A DNA stretch of 64,000 nucleotides from G965276675 sp965276675 (GCA_965276675.1 OZ255624.1:2604001-2668000), one strand, 5' to 3'. Positions 26,411 through 35,750 are shown, counted from the first letter of the stretch. A program made the numbers and translations. Notes: a model not told the origin generated them from the sequence alone.

Positions 26411-27496
26411 TCAGCCGCTATGCCGGATGTGCAGCACATCGCCATCCTGCACCAGGTAATCCTTGCCCTCGAGCCGGAGCGTTCCCTGTGAACGCGCCGT
26501 CGCCTCTGACCCGGCAGCCAGCAGCGTGTCCCAGTGAATCGTCTCTGCACGGATGAAGTGTTTCTCCAGATCGGAGTGGATAGCGCCAGCCGCCTCCTGG
26601 GCTCGCGAGTTTACGGGCACGGTCCAGGCGCGGCACTCGTCTTCACCAATGGTGAAGAAGGAGACCAGCCCCAGCAGCTCATAGCTCTTTCGAATGAGTC
26701 GAGTCAGGCCGCTCTCCCTCAGCCCGTAGCTGGAGAGAAACTCCGCCGCTTCTTCATCCGGCATCTCGGCAAGCTCGGCCTCGACCCGGCCGCAGATGGC
26801 GGTTGCTCCAGCGTTCGGACGTGAGGCGACCTCAGTCAAGCCGTATTTCGCTACGGCTTCTTCGAGATCCGTGCCCAGCGTGGTGCTCTCGTTGATGTTG
26901 ACGACATAGAGGATCGGTTTCTGCGAGAGGAACCCAAAGCCTCGTACGAGCTTGCGCTCATCGGCCGTCATCTCCATCTCGCGCAAGGGGCGCTCCTGCT
27001 CCAGGTGGAGCTTGGCTCGCCCAAGCAGCGCATTCTCTCGCTCGAGCTCTCCCGTACGCATCTTCTTGAGATCTTTCTCCAGCCGTTCCAAACGTTTTTC
27101 CACCTGCGCCAGATCCGAGAAGACCAGGTCAAAATCGACGTTGCGGATGTCACGCACTGGATCGATCGGGCCGACATGCGAAATCGAATCGTCGTCAAAA
27201 GCACGTAGCACGTGAATAAGCGCGTCTACTGTCCGGAGGGTCGCTAGAAAAGCCGTCTCTTTTAACGCTTCCTGTCCAATCGCCGCAACGTCGGCGTACT
27301 CGACCGTCGCATAGGTAAGCTTCTTCGGATTGTAAAGAGCGGCCATCTTGTCCAGCCGTTCATCCGGAACTCTAGCGATGCCAAGGTGTGCCTCACGCGG
27401 GTTGGAGTAAGCCCTTTCGTCGAGCTTGGCTTTAGTGAGAATCTTGAACAGGGATGTCTTGCCGACCTGGGGCAGGCCGATGATGCCGGTTTTCAT
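26411..27496 (-). CDS. ychF: YchF/OLA1-family ATPase
   Basis: The 361-residue Obg-related P-loop ATPase has an N-terminal nucleotide-binding domain, a helical hairpin (FSDLAQVEKRLERLEKDLKKM) and a C-terminal TGS domain (HFIRAETIHWDTLLAAGSEATARSQG to GDVLHIRHSG). The base-recognition motif reads NINE-like (YVVNINES), which favours ATP over GTP as in YchF. The P-loop is GLPQVGKTS rather than the usual GLPNVGKST. YchF binds ribosomes and acts in stress and redox regulation in other bacteria. It probably shares a transcript with the ZIP transporter gene. Confidence 0.92.
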   Translation of the reverse strand: MKTGIIGLPQVGKTSLFKILTKAKLDERAYSNPREAHLGIARVPDERLDKMAALYNPKKLTYATVEYADVAAIGQEALKETAFLATLRTVDALIHVLRAFDDDSISHVGPIDPVRDIRNVDFDLVFSDLAQVEKRLERLEKDLKKMRTGELERENALLGRAKLHLEQERPLREMEMTADERKLVRGFGFLSQKPILYVVNINESTTLGTDLEEAVAKYGLTEVASRPNAGATAICGRVEAELAEMPDEEAAEFLSSYGLRESGLTRLIRKSYELLGLVSFFTIGEDECRAWTVPVNSRAQEAAGAIHSDLEKHFIRAETIHWDTLLAAGSEATARSQGTLRLEGKDYLVQDGDVLHIRHSG

Positions 27497-27547
27497 GCGC
27501 GTCCTGAGATGTGGAGTGTTCGCGGCGACGGAGTCGCCAATCCCCGA

Positions 27548-28090
27548 TCATACATTGTGTACGGGGCGCGTACCCAGGCCGGTGCGCAGCTCGAAAGAAC
27601 GTCCCGACAGAAGAAACGCTACGAGACCGCAGACGAGAATGATGGTCTCGACATGCGTCGATTGCGTATGGAGATGATCGAAGATCTCGCGCGCCGGATT
27701 CGTCTGGGCGACAGCTGCGATCTTGCCGCCTACAGATGCGCGCGCCGTATCCATGCGCGGAATGATCGAGAACTGCGAATAGCAGGTGAGCACCAGCATC
27801 ACGATGACGAGGATCAGCTGCGGGAGAACCGACGACCAGCGCACCGTGGTTCTGATCCCAAGCGTGAAGAGAACAAAGAGCACGCCCAGAACAATGCCGA
27901 AGTAGTGGAGATCCGCTAGTGAACCGGCGACCACCTGGCCTGCGGCTTGGGTGCCGCTTGCCCCATCGGAGAAGTCCGGCGGAAGTACCCGGAAGGCGAC
28001 CCCGGCGACCATGATGAAGAAGACCAAGGCGCCCAGCCAGAGGCCGAGCGCCAGCATCGAGAGCGTGCTTAGTATCGTTCGCATCCGCAT
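27548..28090 (-). CDS. DUF4149 membrane protein
   Basis: The 180-residue protein has four predicted membrane helices: LSMLALGLWLGALVFFIMVAG, LHYFGIVLGVLFVLFTLGI, LPQLILVIVMLVLTCYS and IILVCGLVAFLLSG. The arrangement and the AVFF-like first helix match the DUF4149 family. The loop PRMDTARASVGG before the last helix is also typical. Function is unknown. Met3 (28084) is an alternative start. It sits between htpX and ychF on the same strand. Confidence 0.82.
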   Translation of the reverse strand: MRMRTILSTLSMLALGLWLGALVFFIMVAGVAFRVLPPDFSDGASGTQAAGQVVAGSLADLHYFGIVLGVLFVLFTLGIRTTVRWSSVLPQLILVIVMLVLTCYSQFSIIPRMDTARASVGGKIAAVAQTNPAREIFDHLHTQSTHVETIILVCGLVAFLLSGRSFELRTGLGTRPVHNV

Positions 28091-28124
28091 ACCGACCTAG
28101 GATGCTGGAATGCAGGCGATCTGC

Positions 28125-28988
28125 CTACTGACGTCCAGAGACACTCGACCGGCCGATCAGCCGCTCAATGCGCTTGGGGATGGGCGGATGCGTAGAGAAC
28201 AGGCTGGCGAAACTGGCGCCGCTCAGCAATGGCTGCACGATGAACAGGTGAGCAGTGGACGGAGTAGCCTGCATCGGCAGCCGCTTCGAATATCCCTCCA
28301 GCTTCTCCAGCGCACTGGCCAACGCATACGGGTTGCCGGTCATTTGCGCGCCTGTGGCGTCAGCTTCGTACTCGCGCGAGCGCGAGACAGCTAGCTGAAT
28401 CAGTGTGGCGGCGATCGGCGCCAGGATGAGCATGAAAATGCCGCCCAGGGCGCCACCGTTCCGGTCGCGGTCCCGTCCACCGTAACCACCGAACATGCTG
28501 GCAAACCAGCTCATGCGCACCAGGATCATAATGGCGCCGGCCAGGGTGGCGGCAATCGAGCTGGTCAGGATGTCCCGGTTGCGTACGTGGCCTAGCTCGT
28601 GCGCCAGAACACCTTCGAGTTCGTCATCAGTCAGAAGGTTCAGAATACCGTGGGTGACGGCGATAGAGGCATGCTTCGGGTTACGGCCGGTCGCGAACGC
28701 GTTGGGCGACTCCGTCGGGATCACGTAGATCTTGGGCATGGGCAGGCCAGCGCGTTGTGTCATCCGCTCTACCACCTGATAGACCCGAGGCAGCTGCTCC
28801 CGTGACGCAAGTTGGGCACGGTACATCGAGAGCGCCAGCTTGTCCGAGTAGAAGTAGGAGAAGAAGTTCATCCCAGCGGCAATCGCAAAGGCCAGGATCA
28901 TGCCGTTGCGCCCACCGAAGTGAGCTCCGACGAGAATAATGATGAGCGTAAGCGCGGTAAGCAGGAAGGCGGTCTTGAGTGTATTCAT
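28125..28988 (-). CDS. htpX: Membrane zinc metalloprotease HtpX
   Basis: HtpX is an M48 family inner-membrane protease that degrades damaged membrane proteins. The 287-residue protein has two N-terminal helices, the zinc site HELGH in GVLAHELGHVRNRD with the third ligand in SREYEADATGA, and the STHPPIPKRIERL tail. The ATG at 28988 begins MNTLKTAFLLTAL, matching family starts; the longer frame from 29012 is less likely. It is the first of the htpX-DUF4149-ychF-ZIP run on this strand. Confidence 0.93.
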   Translation of the reverse strand: MNTLKTAFLLTALTLIIILVGAHFGGRNGMILAFAIAAGMNFFSYFYSDKLALSMYRAQLASREQLPRVYQVVERMTQRAGLPMPKIYVIPTESPNAFATGRNPKHASIAVTHGILNLLTDDELEGVLAHELGHVRNRDILTSSIAATLAGAIMILVRMSWFASMFGGYGGRDRDRNGGALGGIFMLILAPIAATLIQLAVSRSREYEADATGAQMTGNPYALASALEKLEGYSKRLPMQATPSTAHLFIVQPLLSGASFASLFSTHPPIPKRIERLIGRSSVSGRQ

Positions 28989-29245
28989 ATCAGTTTTCGT
29001 GCCTGTCACCATCTTAGACGTGCGTTATCAGAGTTTGGTTCGGTTTCAGCCTGCAGGCCACACTATGAACTTTCATATCGTAATCGGAAGGGTGTATTCC
29101 AAATCAAGTAGATCGGCCCTGATAGGCAGGTGAGGCCAAGCAGCGCAGAAGACCGGAAAAATGCGCGCCTTTACGGAGATACAACGCAAAGCTCCTATGG
29201 GCAAAGACTTCCGGCAATGGCGGTTGAATTGCATCCTCTCTACAC

Positions 29246-32200
29246 ATGAAGACGCGCAAGCCGCTTAGATTCCTCCACCGTAACCGCCTCCAGAGTTCGC
29301 TCATAGTGGCCATGTCCATTCTGCCGGTCGCTGGGTCGCTCACCGTTCTTCCTGCACGGGCACAGGTCACGCCAACAAGCGGCGCCATTCAGGGAACCGT
29401 CACAGATACATCTGGAGCTGCAATTCCAGGTGCGGAAGTTACGATTATCGACACCAACACGAATTCGACGCGTAAGGTGACAACGGACGGAGCTGGCTAC
29501 TACACCTCGGGGTCGCTGGTCCCAGGCTCCTACCAGGTTGCCATTGTCGCAACCGGATTCCAACAGCTGAAGGCCACAACGATCGTGAACGTGAATGTGG
29601 TCACAAGCGGCAACTACAAGCTCCCGGTCGGCAATAGCTCGGAAACGGTGCAGGTGACGGCTGGGCAGGTACAGACGAACACCGAGCAGTCCAGCGTGCA
29701 GAACGTCCTCACGGCGCAGCAGATCGAGACGCTGCCGATCAACGGACGCAATTTTCTGGATCTGGCACAGCTCGAGCCGGGCGTGCAGCTGCAAAGTGGC
29801 GAGTCCTTTGATCCCACCAAGGCCGGCTACTCAGCTCTCTCCTTCTCCGGCGCCTCCGGCAGAACGACGCGCATCCAGCTGGATGGCCAGGACATCACGG
29901 ATGAGACGGTGGGCACCACCATCTTCAACGTCTCCCAGGGAGCCATCGATCAGGTCCAGATCTCGCGCTCGACCCAGGACATCACCGGTGATCTGACCAG
30001 CACCGGGTCCGTGCAGGCGGCTACGCGCTCCGGTACGAATGCATTCCATGGATTGGCATATTACAACTTCCAGGATCACGGCGTGGGCTTTGCTAGCCAG
30101 CGTGGAGTGGACACACCATTCCAGCGCAATCAGTTCGGCGGTAGTATAGGCGGTCCGATTATCAAGGACAAGCTTTTCTTCTTCGCCAACTCGGAGCGCA
30201 TCAAGCAGGATCTGGGCACGATCTCGACGGTAGGGTCACTCTTCAGCGGAGTACTGCAGCAGTTTCCCTTTATTCCAACTCCCTTCCGGGATACATACTC
30301 CACTGGCCGTCTGGACTACAGCGGGCCCCATGGCATCCACTTCTTTGCCCGCGCGAACTACGAAGCAAACTCTGCGGTCTCGTCGTTTGGCCTGGGTTAT
30401 TCCATTTACAGCAACCGCGACAATACGCCCGGAATTGCTGGCGGAGCAGACTTTGTCACTGGAAACTTCACGCATAGCATCCGTGTAAGCTATGAAAAGT
30501 TTCACAACCTGCTGGTCAATGCGGTGAATCCGGGTACCACTTACTACGCCGTGCCGGGTATCGAGTTCCGTTATATCTCGCAGGGCCTGTACAGCGGCCC
30601 AAATTACCTGGCGCCTCAAGGCACCTACCAATCCGATAAGCAGTTCCGCTACGACGGAAGCTGGACCAAGAGCTCGCATAATATCCGGTTTGGTGGGGGT
30701 TTTAATCGTATTCTGGGCGGTGGTACCGCGGACTTCTTTGGGACGGCTCCCCGCGTTACGATCAATTCTAGTAGCTTGCTTCCGGGTCAGGACGCTGCTA
30801 ATCCCTTGAACTACTCAGCATTCGGTGTTGTTCTTGGAAATGGTCAGGGCTACTTCACGGAGCAACCTCAGTTCAACCTCCCAGCAGGTGGGCAGGGTGA
30901 CTGGCGCACCTTCGCCTATGTAGCGGATAGCTGGAAGATCAGGCCGAACTTCACGGTCAACTATGGCGTGCGCTGGATTCGGGACACTGGCCGGTCTGAT
31001 GCCGACCTGGCGCCGATTCCTTGCTCGGCCGTGGATACTTCCGCTGCAGGTCCAGGCTATAACCCGTGTGCATCTCCGAACGACCGGCTTCTCGACCAGT
31101 TTGGGGCGGGCTTGGGGGCGAGGGTCAACCAGCCGAATTACAACTTTGCGCCTCAGCTAGGCTTTGCTTATAGTCCAGGGGCCAGCGGCAAGACTGTGAT
31201 CCGCGCCGGAATCGGCGTCTTCTATGAAAACTCGGTTTTCAATAACGTACTCTTCGACCGGCCATTTAAGCTGAAACAGGGTGCATTCAATTCCTCGAAA
31301 CAGCTCTGCAGCCAATACGGCAACTACTCGTTCGTCTTGCCAGATGGAACCACGGTAGACAACTACAACGGCACGTCTATTCAAGCTCTCTGCAGCGAGT
31401 CGATCCAGCAATCGGGTCCAGCCTTTGCAGCGCTACAAGCGCAATATCAGAAAGCTACAGCAGGGTCCGGCGGTGTGGTGCAGAATCCAGATTACGTTGG
31501 CAGTACACTCGCCATACCGACAGCGGCAGGATATAGTGCTTACGCGCCTGACTTCAAAACCGCATACGCGACCCAGGTCAACTTCGGTGTTCAGCAGGAG
31601 TTATGGAAGGGATCTGTTCTGACGGTCGACTACCTGCACTCGGTCACAAATCATATCCAGCAGGGTGTCGATGCCAACCGCGTCGGCGATGCCCGCTTTT
31701 TCGATAAGACCGCTGGGGCTGCGGCGGTCACCAAAACCGTAGCGCAGTGCGGAGCAACGTCCGTCGATCAGGCGATTGCTGCATGCGGCGGTCTGCATCC
31801 CGCTGGCCCTGGCACCAGGGTCGGCGGAGCTACCATTCAGGACTTTGCTAAGAATGGCTTAGACTCCGGTGTGCAGTTCAACAGCGGCTATCCGGTGCCT
31901 GGGACGATTGCCTTTGCCGGTCGAAATCCTCAGGTCGGGCAGGGAATTTTTCAATCACCAACTGGACGCGCTGGTTACGACGCACTCCAGTTTAATTTCC
32001 GCCAGCAGGCCCGCCATCCACTGCCCGGGCTCACTGATACCAACTTCGAGGCCTCGTACTCTTTCTCGCGCGAGGTTAGCTCTACTGCTGCAATTCCGAC
32101 GAGTGGATCTGGCTCCGATGGCTTCTTTACGCCTACGGCCTGGGATTACAACCAGCCGACTCGCTTTATTGGATCGGGGAACCTGGACCGCCGACACATC

Positions 32201-32884
32201 CTCTCCTTTGGCGGCTCCAGCACAGTGAAGTATGGTCCACGCATCGGAATCATTGGGCATATCTACAGCGCACAAGCAGCAAACTTGCTACTGGATACAA
32301 CTACTAACGGAGGCAAGGGTCAGATCTTCCAAACCGACTGGACAGGGGATGGCACCATTGGTGACCTGGTCCCGGGCAGCGATCCCGGCTACTTTCAGAG
32401 GCAGGTCACCCGAGACAACCTGGGTAAATTCATTAACCGCTACAACAGCAAGTTTGCGGGCACGCTCACACCAGCCGGGCAGACGGTCGTCAACAATGGT
32501 GTCCTCAGTGCAGCACAACTCTCGGCCCTGGGCGGAGTGATGCAACCGATCGGAGTACCGACCGGACCCACCATCCGCAACTATCCATTCCGGACAATCG
32601 ACGCTAACTTCAGCTACCCCATACACCTCCATAAAATCTCGGAGAGTATGGTTCTGGAGCCGGGTGTAGCCATGTACAACGTGGCCAACTTCGGCAACTA
32701 CAAGGACATCACCAACGGTGGAGATCAGGAGCTGCTTATCGCACCGGGAGCGGGTGACACGAACTACGTCAACGGGCCGTTCAACTTCGCCACCAAGGAC
32801 CAGAACCGTATCACACGCGGCGCTGGCACCTTTGATCAGGGCGATGCGCGGTCCACGGAGTTCCAGCTGAAACTGACCTTCTAA
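29246..32884 (+). CDS. Giant TonB-dependent receptor with carboxypeptidase-regulatory domain (Oar-like)
   Basis: The 1212-residue outer-membrane protein has a signal peptide (LIVAMSILPVAGSLTVLPARA), a CarboxypepD_reg-like domain at about 45-130 (GAIQGTVTDTSGAAIPGAEVT, GYYTSGSLVPGSYQVAIVATGF), a plug region (QQIETLPINGRNFLDLAQLEPG to PIIKDKLFFFANSE) and a long C-terminal beta-barrel ending in the aromatic FQLKLTF. This architecture is abundant in Acidobacteriota and imports bulky substrates such as glycans; no substrate is indicated here. No SusD-like or enzyme gene is adjacent. A hairpin terminator follows the stop. The ATG lacks a strong ribosome binding site. Confidence 0.93.
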   Translation: MKTRKPLRFLHRNRLQSSLIVAMSILPVAGSLTVLPARAQVTPTSGAIQGTVTDTSGAAIPGAEVTIIDTNTNSTRKVTTDGAGYYTSGSLVPGSYQVAIVATGFQQLKATTIVNVNVVTSGNYKLPVGNSSETVQVTAGQVQTNTEQSSVQNVLTAQQIETLPINGRNFLDLAQLEPGVQLQSGESFDPTKAGYSALSFSGASGRTTRIQLDGQDITDETVGTTIFNVSQGAIDQVQISRSTQDITGDLTSTGSVQAATRSGTNAFHGLAYYNFQDHGVGFASQRGVDTPFQRNQFGGSIGGPIIKDKLFFFANSERIKQDLGTISTVGSLFSGVLQQFPFIPTPFRDTYSTGRLDYSGPHGIHFFARANYEANSAVSSFGLGYSIYSNRDNTPGIAGGADFVTGNFTHSIRVSYEKFHNLLVNAVNPGTTYYAVPGIEFRYISQGLYSGPNYLAPQGTYQSDKQFRYDGSWTKSSHNIRFGGGFNRILGGGTADFFGTAPRVTINSSSLLPGQDAANPLNYSAFGVVLGNGQGYFTEQPQFNLPAGGQGDWRTFAYVADSWKIRPNFTVNYGVRWIRDTGRSDADLAPIPCSAVDTSAAGPGYNPCASPNDRLLDQFGAGLGARVNQPNYNFAPQLGFAYSPGASGKTVIRAGIGVFYENSVFNNVLFDRPFKLKQGAFNSSKQLCSQYGNYSFVLPDGTTVDNYNGTSIQALCSESIQQSGPAFAALQAQYQKATAGSGGVVQNPDYVGSTLAIPTAAGYSAYAPDFKTAYATQVNFGVQQELWKGSVLTVDYLHSVTNHIQQGVDANRVGDARFFDKTAGAAAVTKTVAQCGATSVDQAIAACGGLHPAGPGTRVGGATIQDFAKNGLDSGVQFNSGYPVPGTIAFAGRNPQVGQGIFQSPTGRAGYDALQFNFRQQARHPLPGLTDTNFEASYSFSREVSSTAAIPTSGSGSDGFFTPTAWDYNQPTRFIGSGNLDRRHILSFGGSSTVKYGPRIGIIGHIYSAQAANLLLDTTTNGGKGQIFQTDWTGDGTIGDLVPGSDPGYFQRQVTRDNLGKFINRYNSKFAGTLTPAGQTVVNNGVLSAAQLSALGGVMQPIGVPTGPTIRNYPFRTIDANFSYPIHLHKISESMVLEPGVAMYNVANFGNYKDITNGGDQELLIAPGAGDTNYVNGPFNFATKDQNRITRGAGTFDQGDARSTEFQLKLTF

Positions 32885-32906
32885 CAAAGAGGTAATCAGC
32901 AATCAA

Positions 32907-32936
32907 TTAGGGAGGGCCTCGGCCCTCCCTAATTTT
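32907..32936 (+). terminator. Intrinsic terminator of the TonB receptor gene
   Basis: The arms TTAGGGAGGGCC (32907-32918) and GGCCCTCCCTAA (32921-32932) are perfectly complementary, with an effective CTCG-type tetraloop, followed by TTTT. It lies 22 bases after the receptor stop and 14 bases from the opposite-strand stop, so it can serve both directions. Confidence 0.88.
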
Positions 32937-32949
32937 CTGTTGAACATGG

Positions 32950-34245
32950 TTAGCGCTTAAGTGCCCGGCGAAGAACCGTCTCCAGTGCTGCCTTGTCGCG
33001 AAGGTAGTCGTCGTCACTCAGACTGCCTTGGAGCCGGTCGGTCTCGATGACGAAGAGTTCCTCTTTGAGGACAGCCAGGAGCGCGTCACGTTGCGAAGCG
33101 GCAGGTGTCGGTTGTAGATACCCGTTCGGGCCAGCTTCGGAGGGAATAGCTGCCTCTGGCGGCGCGGACATGCCGGCCGTCGCTGGGCGGCGGAGAAGAA
33201 AGGCCGCAGCGATGGCGAGCAGCAGGCCGATGCCGCTGAGGATCCACCACTTGTATTTATTGAGCGGGTCGGGGGTGTCGATGGGGTTGCCGAGCCCGCC
33301 GCCGGGACGCGTGTCCTCCGCGCCGTTCACGGGACTGGTCGGCGGTTGACTGCCGGGCTGGCCGGCTGCGGGCTGACTGCTGGTCGACTGCGCCGTTTGC
33401 ACATCACGCGGCAGGGCGCCCGACCCGGAGACGGAAAAGACTAGCGGCTGGCCGACACTGACGCTTTTGGCGACAAAGGTCTGAGCATTGACGTCGTCGT
33501 TGATGCTTTGAAAGGCGGAACCGGCATCCGGTTTGAAGCGCATGCTCTTGGGCATCATCACCACCACGTTCTCAGCCGCCATGCCGAGCTTAGGCGTGAA
33601 CTTGAAACTCCCTGAGTAGGGGAGGGTATAGCTGATCTGGAACTGTGTCTCGCCGGGCCGCAGCGGAAATAGGTAGGCGTAGTGTCCAGGTTCGCCCAGC
33701 GGGGCGGGCGACGAGGCGACCGGCATGCCTCCCGGGCCCATGGCGGCCGCTCCTTCGATCTTGGCCTCCGCGGGCAGGTAGATTTCGTAGGAGTGATTGG
33801 AGAACTGCGTCTTGGGCGGATGGGAGTCGTTCTTGATGAAGTAGCTCTGGGTGACCTTGAGTCCAGTCTGGTCGGTCTCTACCCGCATGACGTTGGCTTC
33901 CGTTGTGATGCCCTGGACAGCCGGGGCCACGTCGAAGACCTGCACGTCGACATTGCTGGTATTGGGTGGCGCGGGCTGGAAGTAGGAGGCCTTCTGGTGA
34001 TCGACGCGGATGAGGTGCATGCCGCCGTCGGGCACGTCGAGGGTGTAGTGGCCGCGCGCATCGGTTTTGGTGCGGGCTGCCTCCTGCATTCGTTGCTGGA
34101 GCGAGATGAGGATGACATCGTCACCGGCCGACGGTTTATTCACAGTGCCATTCGTGACGGTGCCGGTGATGGAGGCGGCGATGGCCGCCGTGGGAAGAAG
34201 AAGCGTAAGAACGGAGAGAATGGCGCGAAATCTTGGACTGATCAT
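32950..34245 (-). CDS. Exported membrane-anchored protein with carboxypeptidase-regulatory-like N-terminal domain
   Basis: The 431-residue protein has a signal peptide (MISPRFRAILSVLTLLLPTAAIAA), a regulatory-like beta-sandwich (SITGTVTNGTVNKPSAGDDV to MHLIRVDH), a second beta-rich region, a Pro/Ser/Gly linker and one membrane helix (KWWILSGIGLLLAIAAAFLLRR) near the C terminus. A cytoplasmic helical tail ends DYLRDKAALETVLRRALKR. This resembles acidobacterial proteins encoded near cytochrome biogenesis genes, and the tail is similar in style to the CcmI-like protein at 35417. Met at 34245 is preferred over 34287 because it directly precedes the signal peptide. Function unknown. Confidence 0.78.
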   Translation of the reverse strand: MISPRFRAILSVLTLLLPTAAIAASITGTVTNGTVNKPSAGDDVILISLQQRMQEAARTKTDARGHYTLDVPDGGMHLIRVDHQKASYFQPAPPNTSNVDVQVFDVAPAVQGITTEANVMRVETDQTGLKVTQSYFIKNDSHPPKTQFSNHSYEIYLPAEAKIEGAAAMGPGGMPVASSPAPLGEPGHYAYLFPLRPGETQFQISYTLPYSGSFKFTPKLGMAAENVVVMMPKSMRFKPDAGSAFQSINDDVNAQTFVAKSVSVGQPLVFSVSGSGALPRDVQTAQSTSSQPAAGQPGSQPPTSPVNGAEDTRPGGGLGNPIDTPDPLNKYKWWILSGIGLLLAIAAAFLLRRPATAGMSAPPEAAIPSEAGPNGYLQPTPAASQRDALLAVLKEELFVIETDRLQGSLSDDDYLRDKAALETVLRRALKR

Positions 34246-34566
34246 GGTGGCTACTGCAAGGGTAGCGCGCCAAGCCCAGGAACACATACTCTTGTGCGCA
34301 CGTTTGCGATGTTGAGGTGTACACCGCGCCTACCATTTACGTCCGTCGCAACAGTGTCGGCGGCCGCCGACAATTTCTTCCACGATTTGCACTCATCTTG
34401 TAACCCCAGCCGACCGGTTCTCTCTCATATGTGCGACGTGGCAGATCACGTTTGCGAGTGGCCGTTCATGCAGCGTCAGACTTGCCGCCCTCGATTGGGA
34501 GCCATCGCTGCAGGGCGATCGTCCTTAACACTTCATCGTTCTAGCAACCCCTTCTAGGAGAGACGT
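34246..34566. other. Divergent intergenic region with a perfect palindrome
   Basis: About 320 bases lie between two divergent genes for exported proteins. No gene is visible. The notable element is the 18-base perfect palindrome at 34355-34372, listed separately. Confidence 0.5.
34355..34372. promoter_or_regulatory. Perfect 18-bp palindrome (candidate operator)
   Basis: The sequence TGTCGGCGGCCGCCGACA is identical on both strands with no spacer. It lies between two divergent exported-protein genes. A dimeric regulator could bind it. It lacks a loop, so it is a poor terminator. A regulatory role is inferred from location and symmetry only. Confidence 0.4.
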
Positions 34567-35235
34567 ATGATGAACCAGCGATTTGTAGATATGCGCTCGC
34601 GACCGGCCCGCTTCTTCATGGATAAGACGACCTCACTGGCCTTGGCGGCGGCTCTCTTCAGTGGCCTCGCAATGGCTACGACTACGCCTGGCCTGGCGCA
34701 GGACAATTTCCAAGGCACGCCAGCGACGAACGGCGTTTATCCAGAGAACGCTACTGCGACCTTCCCGCTGATCTTCTGCTGGTACAAAGGGCAGGTGCTG
34801 TATTACATCCGCATCGACACCTCGGACGAGGCGACGGCCAAAGCGCAGGGATTGAATCATGTGCCGCAGCTGGCAAATGTGTTGACCTCACAACCGGCCG
34901 CGTATGACGACATCTACACTGTTACGAACTTCCAGCAGTACAACGTGGTGCCCTCGGCGCCGAATCCGGTCGGTCCCAAAAGCACGGACCCCAGCTACCA
35001 GCCGCTTTGGCAGGTTAGCCAGGTCACCTGGAATGGCGGCGCAAAGCCGCGGGTACTGAAGTCCGAGGAGGAGATCCTCGATGCGAAGGCCAAGGGTGAG
35101 CTGACGGTGACCAAGACAAACGTCGTGATCAACTGCCCCATCATCTTCACGCCGGAGGGCGGCAAGCTGCCCAATGTGAAGATCACGCTCGGTGGGCACG
35201 ACGGGGATGGAAACGACAAGGGCGACCGCAACTAG
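34567..35235 (+). CDS. Exported protein of unknown function
   Basis: The 222-residue protein has an N-terminal leader (TTSLALAAALFSGLAMATTTPGLAQ) and a mature part of about 175 residues that I do not recognise. Visible blocks are FPLIFCWYKGQVLYYIRIDTSD, LANVLTSQPAAYDDIYTVTNF, and the C-terminal INCPIIFTPEGGKLPNVKITLGG, followed by an Asp/Gly/Lys-rich end. The two cysteines (FCWYK and INCPI) may pair. AGGAG ends five bases before the ATG at 34567. It is followed by a long structured inverted-repeat element. Confidence 0.65.
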   Translation: MMNQRFVDMRSRPARFFMDKTTSLALAAALFSGLAMATTTPGLAQDNFQGTPATNGVYPENATATFPLIFCWYKGQVLYYIRIDTSDEATAKAQGLNHVPQLANVLTSQPAAYDDIYTVTNFQQYNVVPSAPNPVGPKSTDPSYQPLWQVSQVTWNGGAKPRVLKSEEEILDAKAKGELTVTKTNVVINCPIIFTPEGGKLPNVKITLGGHDGDGNDKGDRN

Positions 35236-35349
35236 AGCGGTTTTCCTGTAGGCGTACACCGGAGCCACAAAAGAACGCGCGGCTTTTCCGTCAAGAAAAG
35301 CCGCACATCACCAAACATCGGTGATCATAGCCACAGGAAAGCCGTTCTA
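35233..35349. repeat. Inverted-repeat element with nested hairpins (REP/MITE-like)
   Basis: The outer arms are 35233-35249 (TAGAGCGGTTTTCCTGT) and 35333-35349 (ACAGGAAAGCCGTTCTA). As RNA they pair over all 17 positions, two of them G-U. Inside lie a 10-bp hairpin (35279-35288 with 35295-35304, arms GCGGCTTTTC/GAAAAGCCGC) and a 6-bp hairpin (35307-35312 with 35320-35325). The element begins within the stop codon region of the exported protein. It could be a terminator-like structure or a small dispersed element with terminal inverted repeats. Confidence 0.65.
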
Positions 35350-35416
35350 AACATTGTGACTGTGAAGAGGGTTGGTCTGCTGAGAAATCAGCCAACCTTG
35401 GATTCCGGCGGCGAGG

Positions 35417-35695
35417 CTAGCGCGCGGCTGCGCGGGATTGAATAAGGTCGATCTCGGCAAGAATGGTGGCGGCTTCGTTCTCTAACGATGCGCGTTGGGC
35501 GGTGTAGTCCTCTTCCGGATACTTGCCCGCGCGATATTCAAAGCTGAGGTCGCGAAGATTTTCGTAGAGTACGTCCTTCTGCTCTTGGAGGAAGTCGAGC
35601 CGCGTTTTGACACGCTGCTCCTCGACGTGGCGCTCGGGAAAGAAGACATAGCCGAAGATCGCGAGAGTGAGAACGGCGCAGGCGGCCCAGATCAT
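35417..35695 (-). CDS. CcmI-like small membrane protein (cytochrome c maturation cluster)
   Basis: From the ATG at 35695 the 92-residue product has one membrane helix (MIWAACAVLTLAIFGYVFF) and a helical tail (VKTRLDFLQEQKDVLYENLRDLSFEYRAGKYPEEDYTAQRASLENEAATILAEI) like the cytoplasmic segment of CcmI N-terminal parts. Longer in-frame starts upstream run into ccmH and are less likely, although the frame stays open. It is third in a ccmF-ccmH run, which supports a role in apocytochrome handling. The assignment to CcmI is by topology and context. Confidence 0.68.
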   Translation of the reverse strand: MIWAACAVLTLAIFGYVFFPERHVEEQRVKTRLDFLQEQKDVLYENLRDLSFEYRAGKYPEEDYTAQRASLENEAATILAEIDLIQSRAAAR

Positions 35696-35750
35696 AGGGA
35701 AGGACCGCCCAGGCAAACGCGGCTTCGCCGCACAGAGCGAAAGCAGGTTG

